Of a stretch of 37,758 bases of DNA, positions 14,288-21,877 are shown piece after piece. The stretch is taken from the NCBI GenBank assembly GCA_046727955.1, contig JBKPDO010000081.1, positions 1-37,758 on the forward strand, read 5' to 3'. Source of the stretch: DASVXQ01 sp046727955. Lineage in GTDB: Bacteria; Actinomycetota; CALGFH01. A program made the position numbers and the translations under genes. The notes beneath the pieces are model-generated. The model did no database searches. It had not been told where the DNA came from and was given only the letters and a program-made list of their open reading frames with translations. The first letter of the stretch is position 1; the number at the start of each line of letters is the position of its first letter.

Positions 14288-15490
14288 CTACTGGCCGTCA
14301 AGTAGGTCGCGCATGTGGAGTGCTGCTGCCCGGTCAGCCTCGCTGACCTGGTGCACGTAGAGCCCGGTCACGGCGAGGCTGCCGTGCCCCATCCGCTCGC
14401 GCACGGTCGCCGCTGTGGCGACCGCGCCAAGCTGGGTGGCCATAAAATGCCGCAGCCCGTACAGCGTGTAGCCGTGGCCCAGCTCGGCCGCGAGCCTGCC
14501 GAAACGCTTGCCCATCGTGTCGCGGCGCACCGGGTGACGCCCGGCCTCATCCTTGACGAACAGGTAGGCGTCCTCGGCCAGCGTGCCGCCCCACGCCTCG
14601 GCCCGCGTGACGCAGCGTGCCCGGTGGGCGCGCAGCAGCTCGGCCGTCTGCGCGTCGATCGCCAAGACGCGCTCGCCGTGCTCGCTCTTGGGCGGCTTAC
14701 GCACGTAGCCGCCGGGCAGCCCGCGCGTGTGGACCACGTTGCCGTTGATGGTCACCGTGGGCGCGTCCAGGTCGACGTCGCACCAGCGCAGCGCGACGAC
14801 CTCGCCCGGCCGCGCGCCGGTGATCGCCTCCAGCCGCAGGAATAGGTACAGCTCTGGCTCACGCTCGGCGGTCACGCGCATGACCTCGCGCACGTCATGG
14901 GTGGAGGGCACCGGGCGGCGCTTGCCCTTGCCCGAGGGTGGCTCCGCGAGCGTCGCCGGGTTGAACGGAATCCAGCCGTACCGGGCCGCCAGCCCGAGCG
15001 CGCCGGACAGCACCGCGTGGACCTGGTGAATGCGGCTGGGACTCAGCGGCGCTTGCTCTGTGCGCCACCGAGGCTTGCCGGTCGCCGGGTCTTTGCCGTC
15101 ACAGACTCGCACGGTGCGCCCGCTGATGAGAAGCTGACCGTAGTAGCGGTCAAGGATCGCGGCGTCTACCTGCGGCAGGCGGAGGCTCCCAAGGGCTGGC
15201 TTCAGCTTGGTCTTGACCAAGCTCTCATAGTCGTTGCGCGTGGCCGGCGAGAGCGGCTTGCCGTTGGTGGTGCGCCAGGCGAACCAGACGTCGAGCAGCT
15301 CGGCCATCGTCCTCGCGCCGGTGCCGCGATGCTTGCCCGCCGCGACCTCGGCCCGCAGTCTGGCCTCTTCACGCTCGGCCTCGCGCTTGCCGCCGTTGAC
15401 CTGGCGCGTGATGTAGCGCTGTCGGCCTGTCACCGGGTCGATGCCGGCGTAGACAAGGACCTGCCAGCCGGCGCGCCGTTGTCGAATCAC
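14288..15490 (-). CDS. tyrosine recombinase (phage-type integrase)
   Basis: 400 residues from GTG at 15490, with GGAGG eight bases upstream. An arm-type DNA-binding segment (about 5-55, with GIDPVTGRQRYITRQV), a SAM-like core-binding domain (about 60-185) and the catalytic domain (about 195-395) are present. Catalytic residues: R227 (GARPGE), K268 (PPKSEHGER), R347 and H348 (GLRH), H369 (MGHGS) and the nucleophile Y378 (LYVH). The first His of the usual HxLRH box is Tyr344. A loop of about 25 residues (123-147) is inserted in the core-binding domain. It lies 140 bases from the 3' end of tRNA-Arg(ACG), the usual layout for an integrated element. No excisionase gene is seen beside it. Confidence 0.92.
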   Translation of the reverse strand: MIRQRRAGWQVLVYAGIDPVTGRQRYITRQVNGGKREAEREEARLRAEVAAGKHRGTGARTMAELLDVWFAWRTTNGKPLSPATRNDYESLVKTKLKPALGSLRLPQVDAAILDRYYGQLLISGRTVRVCDGKDPATGKPRWRTEQAPLSPSRIHQVHAVLSGALGLAARYGWIPFNPATLAEPPSGKGKRRPVPSTHDVREVMRVTAEREPELYLFLRLEAITGARPGEVVALRWCDVDLDAPTVTINGNVVHTRGLPGGYVRKPPKSEHGERVLAIDAQTAELLRAHRARCVTRAEAWGGTLAEDAYLFVKDEAGRHPVRRDTMGKRFGRLAAELGHGYTLYGLRHFMATQLGAVATAATVRERMGHGSLAVTGLYVHQVSEADRAAALHMRDLLDGQ

Positions 15491-15629
15491 CTGCTCGCCC
15501 TCCAGGTCAACGATGGATCTGAAGAATCATTGACCGATCCATTGACCCAAGGCAAGCAAAGCAAGCCCAGCCAGCAAGTAACCCGGACCTCAAGATCCAG
15601 GCTGACCTGCAGTTTTGCTTCTTCGTGGG

Positions 15630-15690
15630 TGGCGCGCCGCGAGGGATTCGAACCCCCAACCGCCAGATCCGTAGTCTGGTGCTCTATCCG
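15630..15690. other. probable attachment site in the 3' half of tRNA-Arg
   Basis: A tyrosine recombinase gene adjoins the 3' end of an intact tRNA, so the core attachment sequence should be within the T arm to anticodon part of this tRNA. I find no second copy of this sequence in the window, so the other junction must lie left of base 1 if the island is intact. Confidence 0.5.
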
Positions 15691-15705
15691 TTGAGCTAGC
15701 GGCGC
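15630..15705 (-). tRNA. tRNA-Arg(ACG)
   Basis: 73 bases (15633-15705) plus an encoded CCA (15630-15632). The acceptor arm is GCGCCGC/GCGGCGC. The anticodon stem CCAGA/TCTGG has the loop CTACGGA, anticodon ACG. The T arm has GGTTCGAATC. It is 6 bases after tRNA-Ser(GCU) and in the same transcript. The 3' end is the likely integration site of the island. Confidence 0.95.
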
Positions 15706-15711
15706 TCAGGG

Positions 15712-15802
15712 CGGAGGCAGCGCGATTCGAACGCGCGACGGGGGACTAACCCCGAACCCGCTTAGCAGGCGGGCGCCATAGACCAGACTAGGCGATGCCT
15801 CC
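15712..15802 (-). tRNA. tRNA-Ser(GCU)
   Basis: 91 bases with the long variable arm of class II tRNAs. The acceptor arm is GGAGGCA/TGCCTCC with G as discriminator. The anticodon loop CTGCTAA between CCGC and GCGG reads GCT. CCA is not encoded. It is the first gene of the tRNA-Ser/tRNA-Arg transcript. Confidence 0.95.
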
Positions 15803-15843
15803 ATGATCGCTCAAACCGACTGGTCGCCGGCTCGGGCTGCCCT

Positions 15844-15872
15844 ATTGTAGGGAACCGCGCGCCGCGACCCAA
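15844..15872 (-). promoter_or_regulatory. promoter of the tRNA-Ser/tRNA-Arg transcript
   Basis: On the minus strand TTGGGT (15867-15872) and TACAAT (15844-15849) are spaced by 17 bases, close to sigma-70 consensus. Transcription would begin near 15837, about 35 bases before the tRNA-Ser. Confidence 0.7.
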
Positions 15873-15893
15873 GCTGGATACGGGGCGGCGGGT

Positions 15894-15970
15894 CGCACAC
15901 GAGATACGGACCACAACCGCACACGAGCCACGGACCGCACACGAGCCACGGGAGCCACAGGAGCCACAGG
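15894..15970 (+). repeat. short tandem repeats before a small gene
   Basis: Units of 18 bases with CGCACACGAGCCACGG are repeated two to three times (15894-15953) and then 9-base GAGCCACAG units follow. They lie between the divergent tRNA promoter and the ribosome binding site of gene 15983, so copy number could affect its expression. Confidence 0.6.
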
Positions 15971-15982
15971 AGGCGGAGGGAC

Positions 15983-16261
15983 GTGGAGAGCGGGGTGGGT
16001 GGGCTTCCGCCGGGAACGCCGAGGCGACGGCTCGGGAACTTCCGGACGCCCGAGCTCGCCTCCAGGGTGCAGGAGGTCCTGGCCGAGGCCGGCATCCCGT
16101 CGAGCAGGGAGCCCGACCCGCGGCGGCCGGAGCGATGGGGCAGGTTCCTGGACTGGCTCGTGCACATGACGGGGGTGCGCGGGAACCGGGTGTGGGTGCC
16201 GCGCGAGCGCTTCCGTGAGGCCGTAGGTACCTTGAACCAGGCGCGGCGGGCGGGTCGGTGA
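15983..16261 (+). CDS. small hypothetical protein
   Basis: 92 residues from GTG at 15983, with AGGAGG nine bases upstream. Arg-rich and soluble. The start has a Pro/Gly/Arg-rich tail, then two helices (LASRVQEVLAEAGI and WGRFLDWLVHMTGV) and a basic C-terminus with NRVWVPRERFREAV. The tryptophans and helices look like a real fold, but no family is known to me. The gene for a membrane protein follows 50 bases downstream, so the two may form a unit. Confidence 0.5.
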   Translation: MESGVGGLPPGTPRRRLGNFRTPELASRVQEVLAEAGIPSSREPDPRRPERWGRFLDWLVHMTGVRGNRVWVPRERFREAVGTLNQARRAGR

Positions 16262-16313
16262 GCTCGCCCGCGGTGAGGGAGGTGAGCTCGTCCTGCTGAC
16301 CACGCTGCTGGCG

Positions 16314-17390
16314 GTGATCTGCCTAATCGCCGGCGCCTTCATCGTGCTCGCCACTCTGCTCTCGGCGGTGCTCACCGTGGCGGTCCCGCGAGGCACTCCG
16401 GTTCTCCTCACCCGCTGGGTGTTCCTGAGCGTCCGCGCGCTCTTCTCCCTGTGGAGCAGGCGTGCCCGCAGCTACCAGGAGCGCGACCAGGCGATGGCGT
16501 TGTACGCGCCGATGACCCTGCTCCTCTTGGCGCTGACCTGGCTCGCGCTCGAGCTGCTCGGCTACATGCTGGTCTACTGGGCGCTCGGTGAGCGCCCCTG
16601 GCGGCTGGCGTTCGCCCTCAGCGGCTCGTCCCTGCTCACGCTGGGCTTCACCCCGCCTCCAGACCTTCCGAGGATGGCCCTGTCCTTTTCCGAGGGGGCG
16701 TTCGGGCTCATGCTGCTCGCCCTGCTGATCGCCTATCTGCCGGCGATCTACACCTCGTTCTCCCGCAGGGAGGCGCTGGTGGCGGCGCTCGACGTGCGCG
16801 CGGGCCTGCCGCCGACGGTCGCCGAGATGCTCGAGCGCATGTCTCTCATCCGGGGACTCGACAAGATGTCGGGATTCTGGAAGCGCTGGGAAGAGTGGTT
16901 CGTGGATATCGAGGAGACCCACACCACCAATCCCTCTCTGGTGTTCTTCCGCTCGCCGGTTTGGCAGCGCTCGTGGATCACCGCGGCGGGGGCGGTGCTG
17001 GACGCGGCCTCGATCGTCGCCTCCACGGTGGAGGGGCCGCGCCAGCCCGACGCCGAGTTGTGCATCCGCGCTGGCTACCTGTCGCTACGCCGGATCGCGG
17101 ACTACTTCGCTATCCCCTATGACCGTGATCCAGCGCCGGACGACCCGATCTCGATCACCAGGCAGGAGTATGACGAGGTGTGCGACCGCCTGGCCAAGGC
17201 AGACGTGCCGCTACGGCCTGACCGGGACCAAACCTGGCGTGACTTCGCTGGCTGGCGGGTCAACTACGACACGGTGCTGCTGGCGCTGGCGGGACTCGTC
17301 AGAGCGCCGTACGCGCCATGGTCCTCAGATCGCTCGCTGCGCGTCCGCCGCCCCCCGCTGACGAGGAGGGCTGCGCGGGCCCGGCTGTGA
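16314..17390 (+). CDS. integral membrane protein, ion-channel-like
   Basis: 358 residues from GTG at 16314; the frame is open further up to CTG codons near 16293 that sit ten bases after a GGGAGG box, so the true start may be a little earlier. Membrane segments are near 1-24, 63-92 and 121-147. Between the last two, SGSSLLTLGFTPPPD resembles the pore loop of a two-TM potassium channel (S/T-x-x-T-x-G), and YLPAIYTSFSRRE follows the last membrane helix. The C-terminal 200 residues are soluble and helical, with GLPPTVAEMLER and a WEEW motif. I would call it channel-like; the ion and function are unproven. Confidence 0.65.
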   Translation: MICLIAGAFIVLATLLSAVLTVAVPRGTPVLLTRWVFLSVRALFSLWSRRARSYQERDQAMALYAPMTLLLLALTWLALELLGYMLVYWALGERPWRLAFALSGSSLLTLGFTPPPDLPRMALSFSEGAFGLMLLALLIAYLPAIYTSFSRREALVAALDVRAGLPPTVAEMLERMSLIRGLDKMSGFWKRWEEWFVDIEETHTTNPSLVFFRSPVWQRSWITAAGAVLDAASIVASTVEGPRQPDAELCIRAGYLSLRRIADYFAIPYDRDPAPDDPISITRQEYDEVCDRLAKADVPLRPDRDQTWRDFAGWRVNYDTVLLALAGLVRAPYAPWSSDRSLRVRRPPLTRRAARARL

Positions 17391-17424
17391 GGGGCGCGGC
17401 ACATCCCGGCCAGGGGCCCCGGCA

Positions 17425-17598
17425 CGCAACTGCGATCCGGCCTACCCGGACGTGTGTCTCCAGGACGGAATCGGCGACTACGACTGCGCCGGAGGGTCGG
17501 GGAACGGGCCCAACTATGTAAGAGGACCGATCCGGGTGCGGTCTCCGGACCCGTTCCGGCTGGACGCCGATGGCAACGGGGTGGGCTGCGAGAGCTGA
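17425..17598 (+). pseudogene. remnant of an Excalibur-like C-terminal domain
   Basis: Read from 17425 in the frame ending with TGA at 17596-17598, the DNA encodes NCDPAYPDVC, GDYDC, GPNYV and DADGNGVGCES, the conserved parts of the Cys-rich, Asp-rich domain found at the C-terminus of extracellular nucleases and other secreted actinobacterial proteins. The frame has no usable start: a stop lies at 17359 and only CTG and an internal GTG follow. The N-terminal part of the gene, with signal peptide, is gone or lost to a frameshift. It sits between the channel-like gene and the ABC exporter. Confidence 0.6.
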
Positions 17599-17642
17599 CG
17601 CCGCGGACCGTCCGGGAAGCGATCGGTTACGATGAGCCCACG

Positions 17643-18617
17643 ATGGCTGCGGTGATCGAGCTGACCGCACTGACGAAGCGGTACCGTTCCGCGGTTGGGA
17701 TCGAGCAGCTCGACCTGCGGGTCGAGGCCGGAGAGGTGTTCGGCTTTCTTGGCCCCAACGGAGCGGGCAAGACCACGACGATCCGCTGCATGGTCGGGCT
17801 GCTCTCGCCCACCGCCGGGACCGCGCGGGTGCTCGGGCTGGACCCGATCGCCGACCATGCACGCCTCATGCCCCAGATTGGCTACCTACCCGGGGAGCTG
17901 CGCCTGTACGGGGAGCTGACCGGCGAGCAGCACCTCGCCCTCCTCGGCGATCTGCAAGGCAGGCCCACTCCGCGACGGGACGAGCTGTGCGAGCGCCTGG
18001 AGCTGACCGGACGGGACCTCGGCCGCCTGGTGCAGCAGTACTCGCACGGCATGAAGCAGAAGCTCGGACTGGTGCAGGCGCTGCAGCACGACCCCGAGGT
18101 GGTGATCCTGGACGAGCCGACCGAGGGGCTCGACCCGCTGGTGCAGGAGACCTTCTTTGCCCTGGTCAGCGAGGCGAGCGAGGCGGGCCGGACGGTCTTT
18201 CTCTCCAGCCACGTGCTGGCGGAGGTGCAGCGCGCAAGCGGGCGGGTGGGGATCGTGCGTGCCGGGCGGCTGGTCACCGTTGAGGCGGTCGCGGCTCTGC
18301 GTGAGACGCGTGCCCGGCGCGTACGGCTCACCTTCCCCGACGTCCACGACCACGCCGCCCTCCCGGTGGAGGCGCGCTGGTCGCCGACCTGGTCCGGGGA
18401 CGAGCTACTGCTGCTGATCCACCCGGACGAGATCGTGCCGGCGCTGCGCCGGCTGCTGGAGCTGCCCGTGACCGACGTCGCCGTCGAGGAGGCCGGCTTG
18501 GACGAGGCCTTCCTCGCGTTCTACCGGCAGCCCGAGGCAGAGGCGCAGGCACGCCGGCCCGAGGCGCAGGCGTGGGGCACGAGCCCGCCGCCCGGCTGGA
18601 CGGGAGCGGGGCCGTGA
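17643..18617 (+). CDS. ABC transporter ATP-binding protein (ABC-2 exporter type)
   Basis: 324 residues from ATG at 17643; longer starts run into the Excalibur remnant. Walker A GPNGAGKTTT at about 38-47, Q-loop around QIGYLPGE, signature motif YSHGMKQKL (LSGGQ variant), Walker B VVILDEPT, D-loop and the switch His in LSSHVL are all present. The C-terminal 90 residues (after about 230) form the accessory domain typical of DrrA-like ATPases and an Ala/Pro-rich tail. The membrane partner starts two bases after its stop. Together they form a heteromeric exporter; the substrate may be a lipid, drug or antibiotic, but the sequence does not tell. Confidence 0.92.
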   Translation: MAAVIELTALTKRYRSAVGIEQLDLRVEAGEVFGFLGPNGAGKTTTIRCMVGLLSPTAGTARVLGLDPIADHARLMPQIGYLPGELRLYGELTGEQHLALLGDLQGRPTPRRDELCERLELTGRDLGRLVQQYSHGMKQKLGLVQALQHDPEVVILDEPTEGLDPLVQETFFALVSEASEAGRTVFLSSHVLAEVQRASGRVGIVRAGRLVTVEAVAALRETRARRVRLTFPDVHDHAALPVEARWSPTWSGDELLLLIHPDEIVPALRRLLELPVTDVAVEEAGLDEAFLAFYRQPEAEAQARRPEAQAWGTSPPPGWTGAGP

Positions 18618-18618
18618 G

Positions 18619-19440
18619 GTGAGCGCCCGGCTGACGCTGTACTGGTTGGCGCTGTACCGGCGCCGCCGGATGCTGCTTGCGCTGACGCTCGGGATGGTCG
18701 CCTTCGAGACGCTGATCATCGTGATCGCCCGGACGATCTCACCGCAGGACCTGTTTACCGGCTCGGTCAGGCAGCCGCCGAGCGCGTTCCGGGCGTTCTC
18801 CGGCTCGGGCGGGGAGGTCTCGCTCACCTCCTATCCCGGCTTGCTCGGCGCCGGCCTGGTGCACCCGTTCTGGATCGCGATGCAGCTGACCGTGGTGGGC
18901 TCGCTCGGCGCCGCGGCGGTCGCCGCGGATGTCGAGGCCGGCACGATCGAGCTGCTCATGGTCCGGCCAGTGTCCCGCGCCCGGCTGTTGACGGAGCGGA
19001 CCGCTGCCCTCGTCACGGGCTCGGTCCTGGTCACCGCGGCGGCCTCCGCCGCGATCGCGGTGGGGGTGGCGGCAACGCCCAGGCTGCACCAGGCGGTGCC
19101 ACTGGGTGGCGTGGCTGCGGCCGGGGTGCTGGGCCTTGGGCTCGCGCTGTGCATCGCCGGTCCGGTGCTGGCGGTGTCGGCGGCGGGCCGGCATCGGAGC
19201 CAGGTGGTCGGCGCGACGATCGTGCTTGGCGCGGTCGGCTTCGCGGTGAACTTCATCGCGCAGGCGTGGTCGACGGTCTCGTTCCTTCGCTTCGTCAGCC
19301 CATTTCACTACTACGCGCCGGCGGACGCGCTGGTCAGCGGCACGGTCCCGGTCGGCTCCCTGGTGCTGCTGCTAGGCGTGGGGCTGGCCGGGTTCGCCAC
19401 GGCCCTATGGCTGCTCGCGCGCAGGGACCTCGCGCCATGA
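18619..19440 (+). CDS. ABC-2 type transporter permease
   Basis: 273 residues from GTG at 18619, one base after the ATPase stop. About six membrane segments are visible: 18-41, 82-104, 128-152, 160-180, 194-216 and 236-262. A large loop follows the first segment (GSVRQPPSAF...). EAGTIELLMVRPVSRARLL after the second segment is the coupling helix motif of ABC-2 permeases (GT-x-x-L--RPVSR). It works with the preceding ATPase. The next gene is on the opposite strand, so this pair is a complete unit. Confidence 0.88.
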   Translation: MSARLTLYWLALYRRRRMLLALTLGMVAFETLIIVIARTISPQDLFTGSVRQPPSAFRAFSGSGGEVSLTSYPGLLGAGLVHPFWIAMQLTVVGSLGAAAVAADVEAGTIELLMVRPVSRARLLTERTAALVTGSVLVTAAASAAIAVGVAATPRLHQAVPLGGVAAAGVLGLGLALCIAGPVLAVSAAGRHRSQVVGATIVLGAVGFAVNFIAQAWSTVSFLRFVSPFHYYAPADALVSGTVPVGSLVLLLGVGLAGFATALWLLARRDLAP

Positions 19441-19494
19441 CGGCGGAGCAGACCACGCCGGGGGCGGCGGATCGCCGCCGAGGCCGGGTTGGGC

Positions 19495-19944
19495 TTACGC
19501 GTATCGCTCCAGCAAGCCCTTCAGCTGTTGCACGTTCCTCGGCAGCTGCCTGCGCGCCTGGCGGCGGACGAGGAGCGGAACGAGCAGCCTGCCGATCCCG
19601 TGCCCCTCGAACTCGAGGACGATCGTTACGCGCGACCGCTTGCCGTCATCGAGCGGCTCGATCGTGCCTTTGGCAATGGCTATGACCGGGATGCCGCCGG
19701 CGCCACGCACCGTCCAGGTCCTCGGAGGATGCAGCTCGGCCACCTCCTCGGTCGTCGGCAGCTCCCGACGACCTACCCGCCGGGTCACGAGGGCTCTCGA
19801 GCCCACGGCGAGCGGGCCATCACCCTCCGGGCGGACTGACACGACGCTCCCCTGCCATTCAGGGAAACGCGAAAAGTCGGTCGCGTAGGAGAAGACGTCT
19901 TCGGGACGGCGGGATATCTCGACGTGCTCCATGATCGCGGCCAT
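19495..19944 (-). CDS. SRPBCC-family protein (polyketide cyclase/dehydrase-like)
   Basis: 149 residues, start ATG at 19944 with AAAGGAGG close by (short spacer of about four bases). It begins with the typical HVEISRRPEDVFSYATDFSRFPEWQ of SRPBCC/START-like proteins, then VGSRALVTRRV, a beta-sheet part with GTIEPLDDGKRSRVTIVLEFEG, and the long C-terminal helix. The fold makes a cavity for hydrophobic ligands. No catalytic residue can be named. The stop of the DHA2 exporter gene lies 14 bases upstream on the same strand, so the two are likely co-transcribed. Confidence 0.85.
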   Translation of the reverse strand: MAAIMEHVEISRRPEDVFSYATDFSRFPEWQGSVVSVRPEGDGPLAVGSRALVTRRVGRRELPTTEEVAELHPPRTWTVRGAGGIPVIAIAKGTIEPLDDGKRSRVTIVLEFEGHGIGRLLVPLLVRRQARRQLPRNVQQLKGLLERYA

Positions 19945-19957
19945 CTCGCCTCCTTTG

Positions 19958-21769
19958 TCAGGATCTCTTACTCTCTTCCGATGCTACGAAACTGCTGCGA
20001 ACGCGGTAGTCCTCGAGCGCCGACGCCGACAGCTCGGCGTCCAGATCGCGGGCACGCACCCGGCGGGGAAGCGCGAACAGGCCAAGGAAAACGACGATCA
20101 GGATCCCGACCGCATACCACAGGGTGACGCTGAAGGTTCGGGCGAAGTTGTGCGCGTTGGCCTCCAGGCCGGCCCGCGTCAGCAACTCCTGCACCTGGTC
20201 CGGCGGGAGCGGCCCAGCCTGGCTCCGCTGGCCCGATCCGGCCTGGCAGCTGGTGGGTACCTTGGTGGGGTCGGTAGCCGACGACCGGTCGTGCACACAG
20301 GCTCGGAAGCCCGCGACGATGCCGTCCTGGTCCGACACCGGAACCCCGGCGGCGGTGAGTTGCCTGTGCAGGCTGGGCGTGACCGCGTCGACGCCGCGCC
20401 CGGAATCATTGGCCAGCAGGGCGAAGAAGAGCACGCCGACCAACGCGACGCCGAGCGCCATGCCAACCTGCTGGGTGGTGTTCAGCAGTCCGGAGGCAGA
20501 CCCCGCGTCCCGGATGGGAACCTTGGTGAGGATGGCGTCGATCATCGGTGCTACCACCAGGCCGAAGCCGATGCCCGCGACGACCAGCGGCACTACCATC
20601 TGCCAGGAGTGGATCGCGGGACCATAGTGGGAAGCGACCCAGGCGTAGCCGCCGAACCCGACGGCGTTCAGCAACGCCCCCGCCATCAGCACCTGGCGCC
20701 CGAAGCGCGGGGTGAATACCTGCACCGACAGGCCTGCGCCGGCCGCGGCGCCGACGGCGAAGGAGACAGCGGTCAGGCCGGCGCGCAGCGGTGTCCAGCC
20801 GAGCCCCACCTGCAGGTAGAGCGTCCACACTAGGAAGAAGCCGCCGAGCGCGACCCAGAAGATCAGCCACACCACCATGCCCGAGGCGAACGTCCGGGCC
20901 CGGAACAGGCTGAGCACCACCAGCGGCGACCCCACCGTCCTGGTGCGCCACCGCTCATAGGCAACAAACAACGCCAGCACCACTACCGCGCCCGCCATGA
21001 GCAGGAAGGTCCAGACCGGCCAGCCGAGGCTGCGGCCCTCGGCCAGCGGATAGACCAGCATCAGCACGCCCGCCACGGCCAGCACCATACCGATCAGGTC
21101 GAGCCTGGGCGCGGACGGTGACCGGGACTCTGGGACGACGAACCACGCCGCGACCACGGCCGCGACCCCGACCGGTACGTTGACCAGGAAGATCGGGCGC
21201 CATTCCAGACCGGCCAGGTTCCACTGCACAAGCAGGCCACCGATGATCAGCCCGGCCACGGACGCGGATCCCAGGACGCCTCCCCACAGACCAAACACCT
21301 TTCCTCGCTCTTCAGCCGGGAACGTGACGTGGATGATCGCGAGGATTTGCGGGACCATCAGGCCGGCCATCGCACCCTGCAGGAACCGCGCGCCGATGAG
21401 CACGGCGGGGCCGCTGGCGACACCGCACAGCGCCGACGCGATCGTGAAGCCCCCCACGCCGATGAGGAAGAGCCGCTTGCGCCCGAAGATGTCGCCGAGC
21501 CGCCCGCCGGTGATGAGGACCGCCGCGAACCCCAGCACGTAGCCGGCCACGATCCATTCGATCTGCGCGTACTCAGCCCGCAGATCCCGCAGGATGCTCG
21601 GGACCGCCACATTGACGATCGTCACATCGAGCAGATCCATGAACCCGGCGACCAGTACGACAGTGAGAGCGAGCCACCGCCGCGGGTCCAGCGTCGGCGG
21701 TGCCTCACCGTCCGCCCCGATCCTGCTCGGGCCGGGCAAACCGGCGCGGGCGTGCGTGTCCTGCGTCAT
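19958..21769 (-). CDS. DHA2-family MFS drug exporter (14 TM)
   Basis: 603 residues from ATG at 21769, with GGGAG seven bases upstream; the frame is open further but without signals. Fourteen membrane segments can be followed. Motif D1 (LDVTIVNVAVPSI) is in TM1 and motif A (GRLGDIFGRKR) between TM2 and TM3; motif C-like Gly-rich TM5 (GVLGSASVAGLIIGG) follows. A hydrophilic loop of about 80 residues with Cys precedes the last membrane segment. DHA2 proteins export drugs or dyes using proton motive force. It is divergent from an ECF41-type sigma gene that starts 108 bases away, and is followed by an SRPBCC gene. Control by that sigma factor is possible but no promoter copy is seen on this strand. 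Confidence 0.9.
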   Translation of the reverse strand: MTQDTHARAGLPGPSRIGADGEAPPTLDPRRWLALTVVLVAGFMDLLDVTIVNVAVPSILRDLRAEYAQIEWIVAGYVLGFAAVLITGGRLGDIFGRKRLFLIGVGGFTIASALCGVASGPAVLIGARFLQGAMAGLMVPQILAIIHVTFPAEERGKVFGLWGGVLGSASVAGLIIGGLLVQWNLAGLEWRPIFLVNVPVGVAAVVAAWFVVPESRSPSAPRLDLIGMVLAVAGVLMLVYPLAEGRSLGWPVWTFLLMAGAVVVLALFVAYERWRTRTVGSPLVVLSLFRARTFASGMVVWLIFWVALGGFFLVWTLYLQVGLGWTPLRAGLTAVSFAVGAAAGAGLSVQVFTPRFGRQVLMAGALLNAVGFGGYAWVASHYGPAIHSWQMVVPLVVAGIGFGLVVAPMIDAILTKVPIRDAGSASGLLNTTQQVGMALGVALVGVLFFALLANDSGRGVDAVTPSLHRQLTAAGVPVSDQDGIVAGFRACVHDRSSATDPTKVPTSCQAGSGQRSQAGPLPPDQVQELLTRAGLEANAHNFARTFSVTLWYAVGILIVVFLGLFALPRRVRARDLDAELSASALEDYRVRSSFVASEESKRS

Positions 21770-21814
21770 GGCATGTCTCCCTGAGCGCTCCGCCGACGAG
21801 CGGGCCGATCGCCT

Positions 21815-21841
21815 TGTCACATCGGCGGGGTTTGGTTCGTC
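21815..21841 (+). promoter_or_regulatory. ECF41-type autoregulated promoter
   Basis: TGTCACA (21815-21821), then exactly 16 bases, then CGTC (21838-21841). This matches the published ECF41 target promoter. It lies 36 bases before the start of the sigma gene, so the sigma factor should activate its own transcription. Confidence 0.85.
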
Positions 21842-21877
21842 ACTGCTATGTCGGAACGCGAACAAGGAATGTGACCG

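Noticed and set aside
14288..15490. Integron with attC-type R repeats
   Set aside because: The recombinase is a phage-type integrase beside a tRNA and lacks the integron-integrase extra domain; repeats do not show the attC R'/R'' core. The cassette-like layout is noted but not called an integron.
17454..17642. Longer start for the ABC ATPase gene
   Set aside because: The extra 63 residues overlap the Excalibur remnant and are out of character; ATG at 17643 begins the normal ATPase fold.
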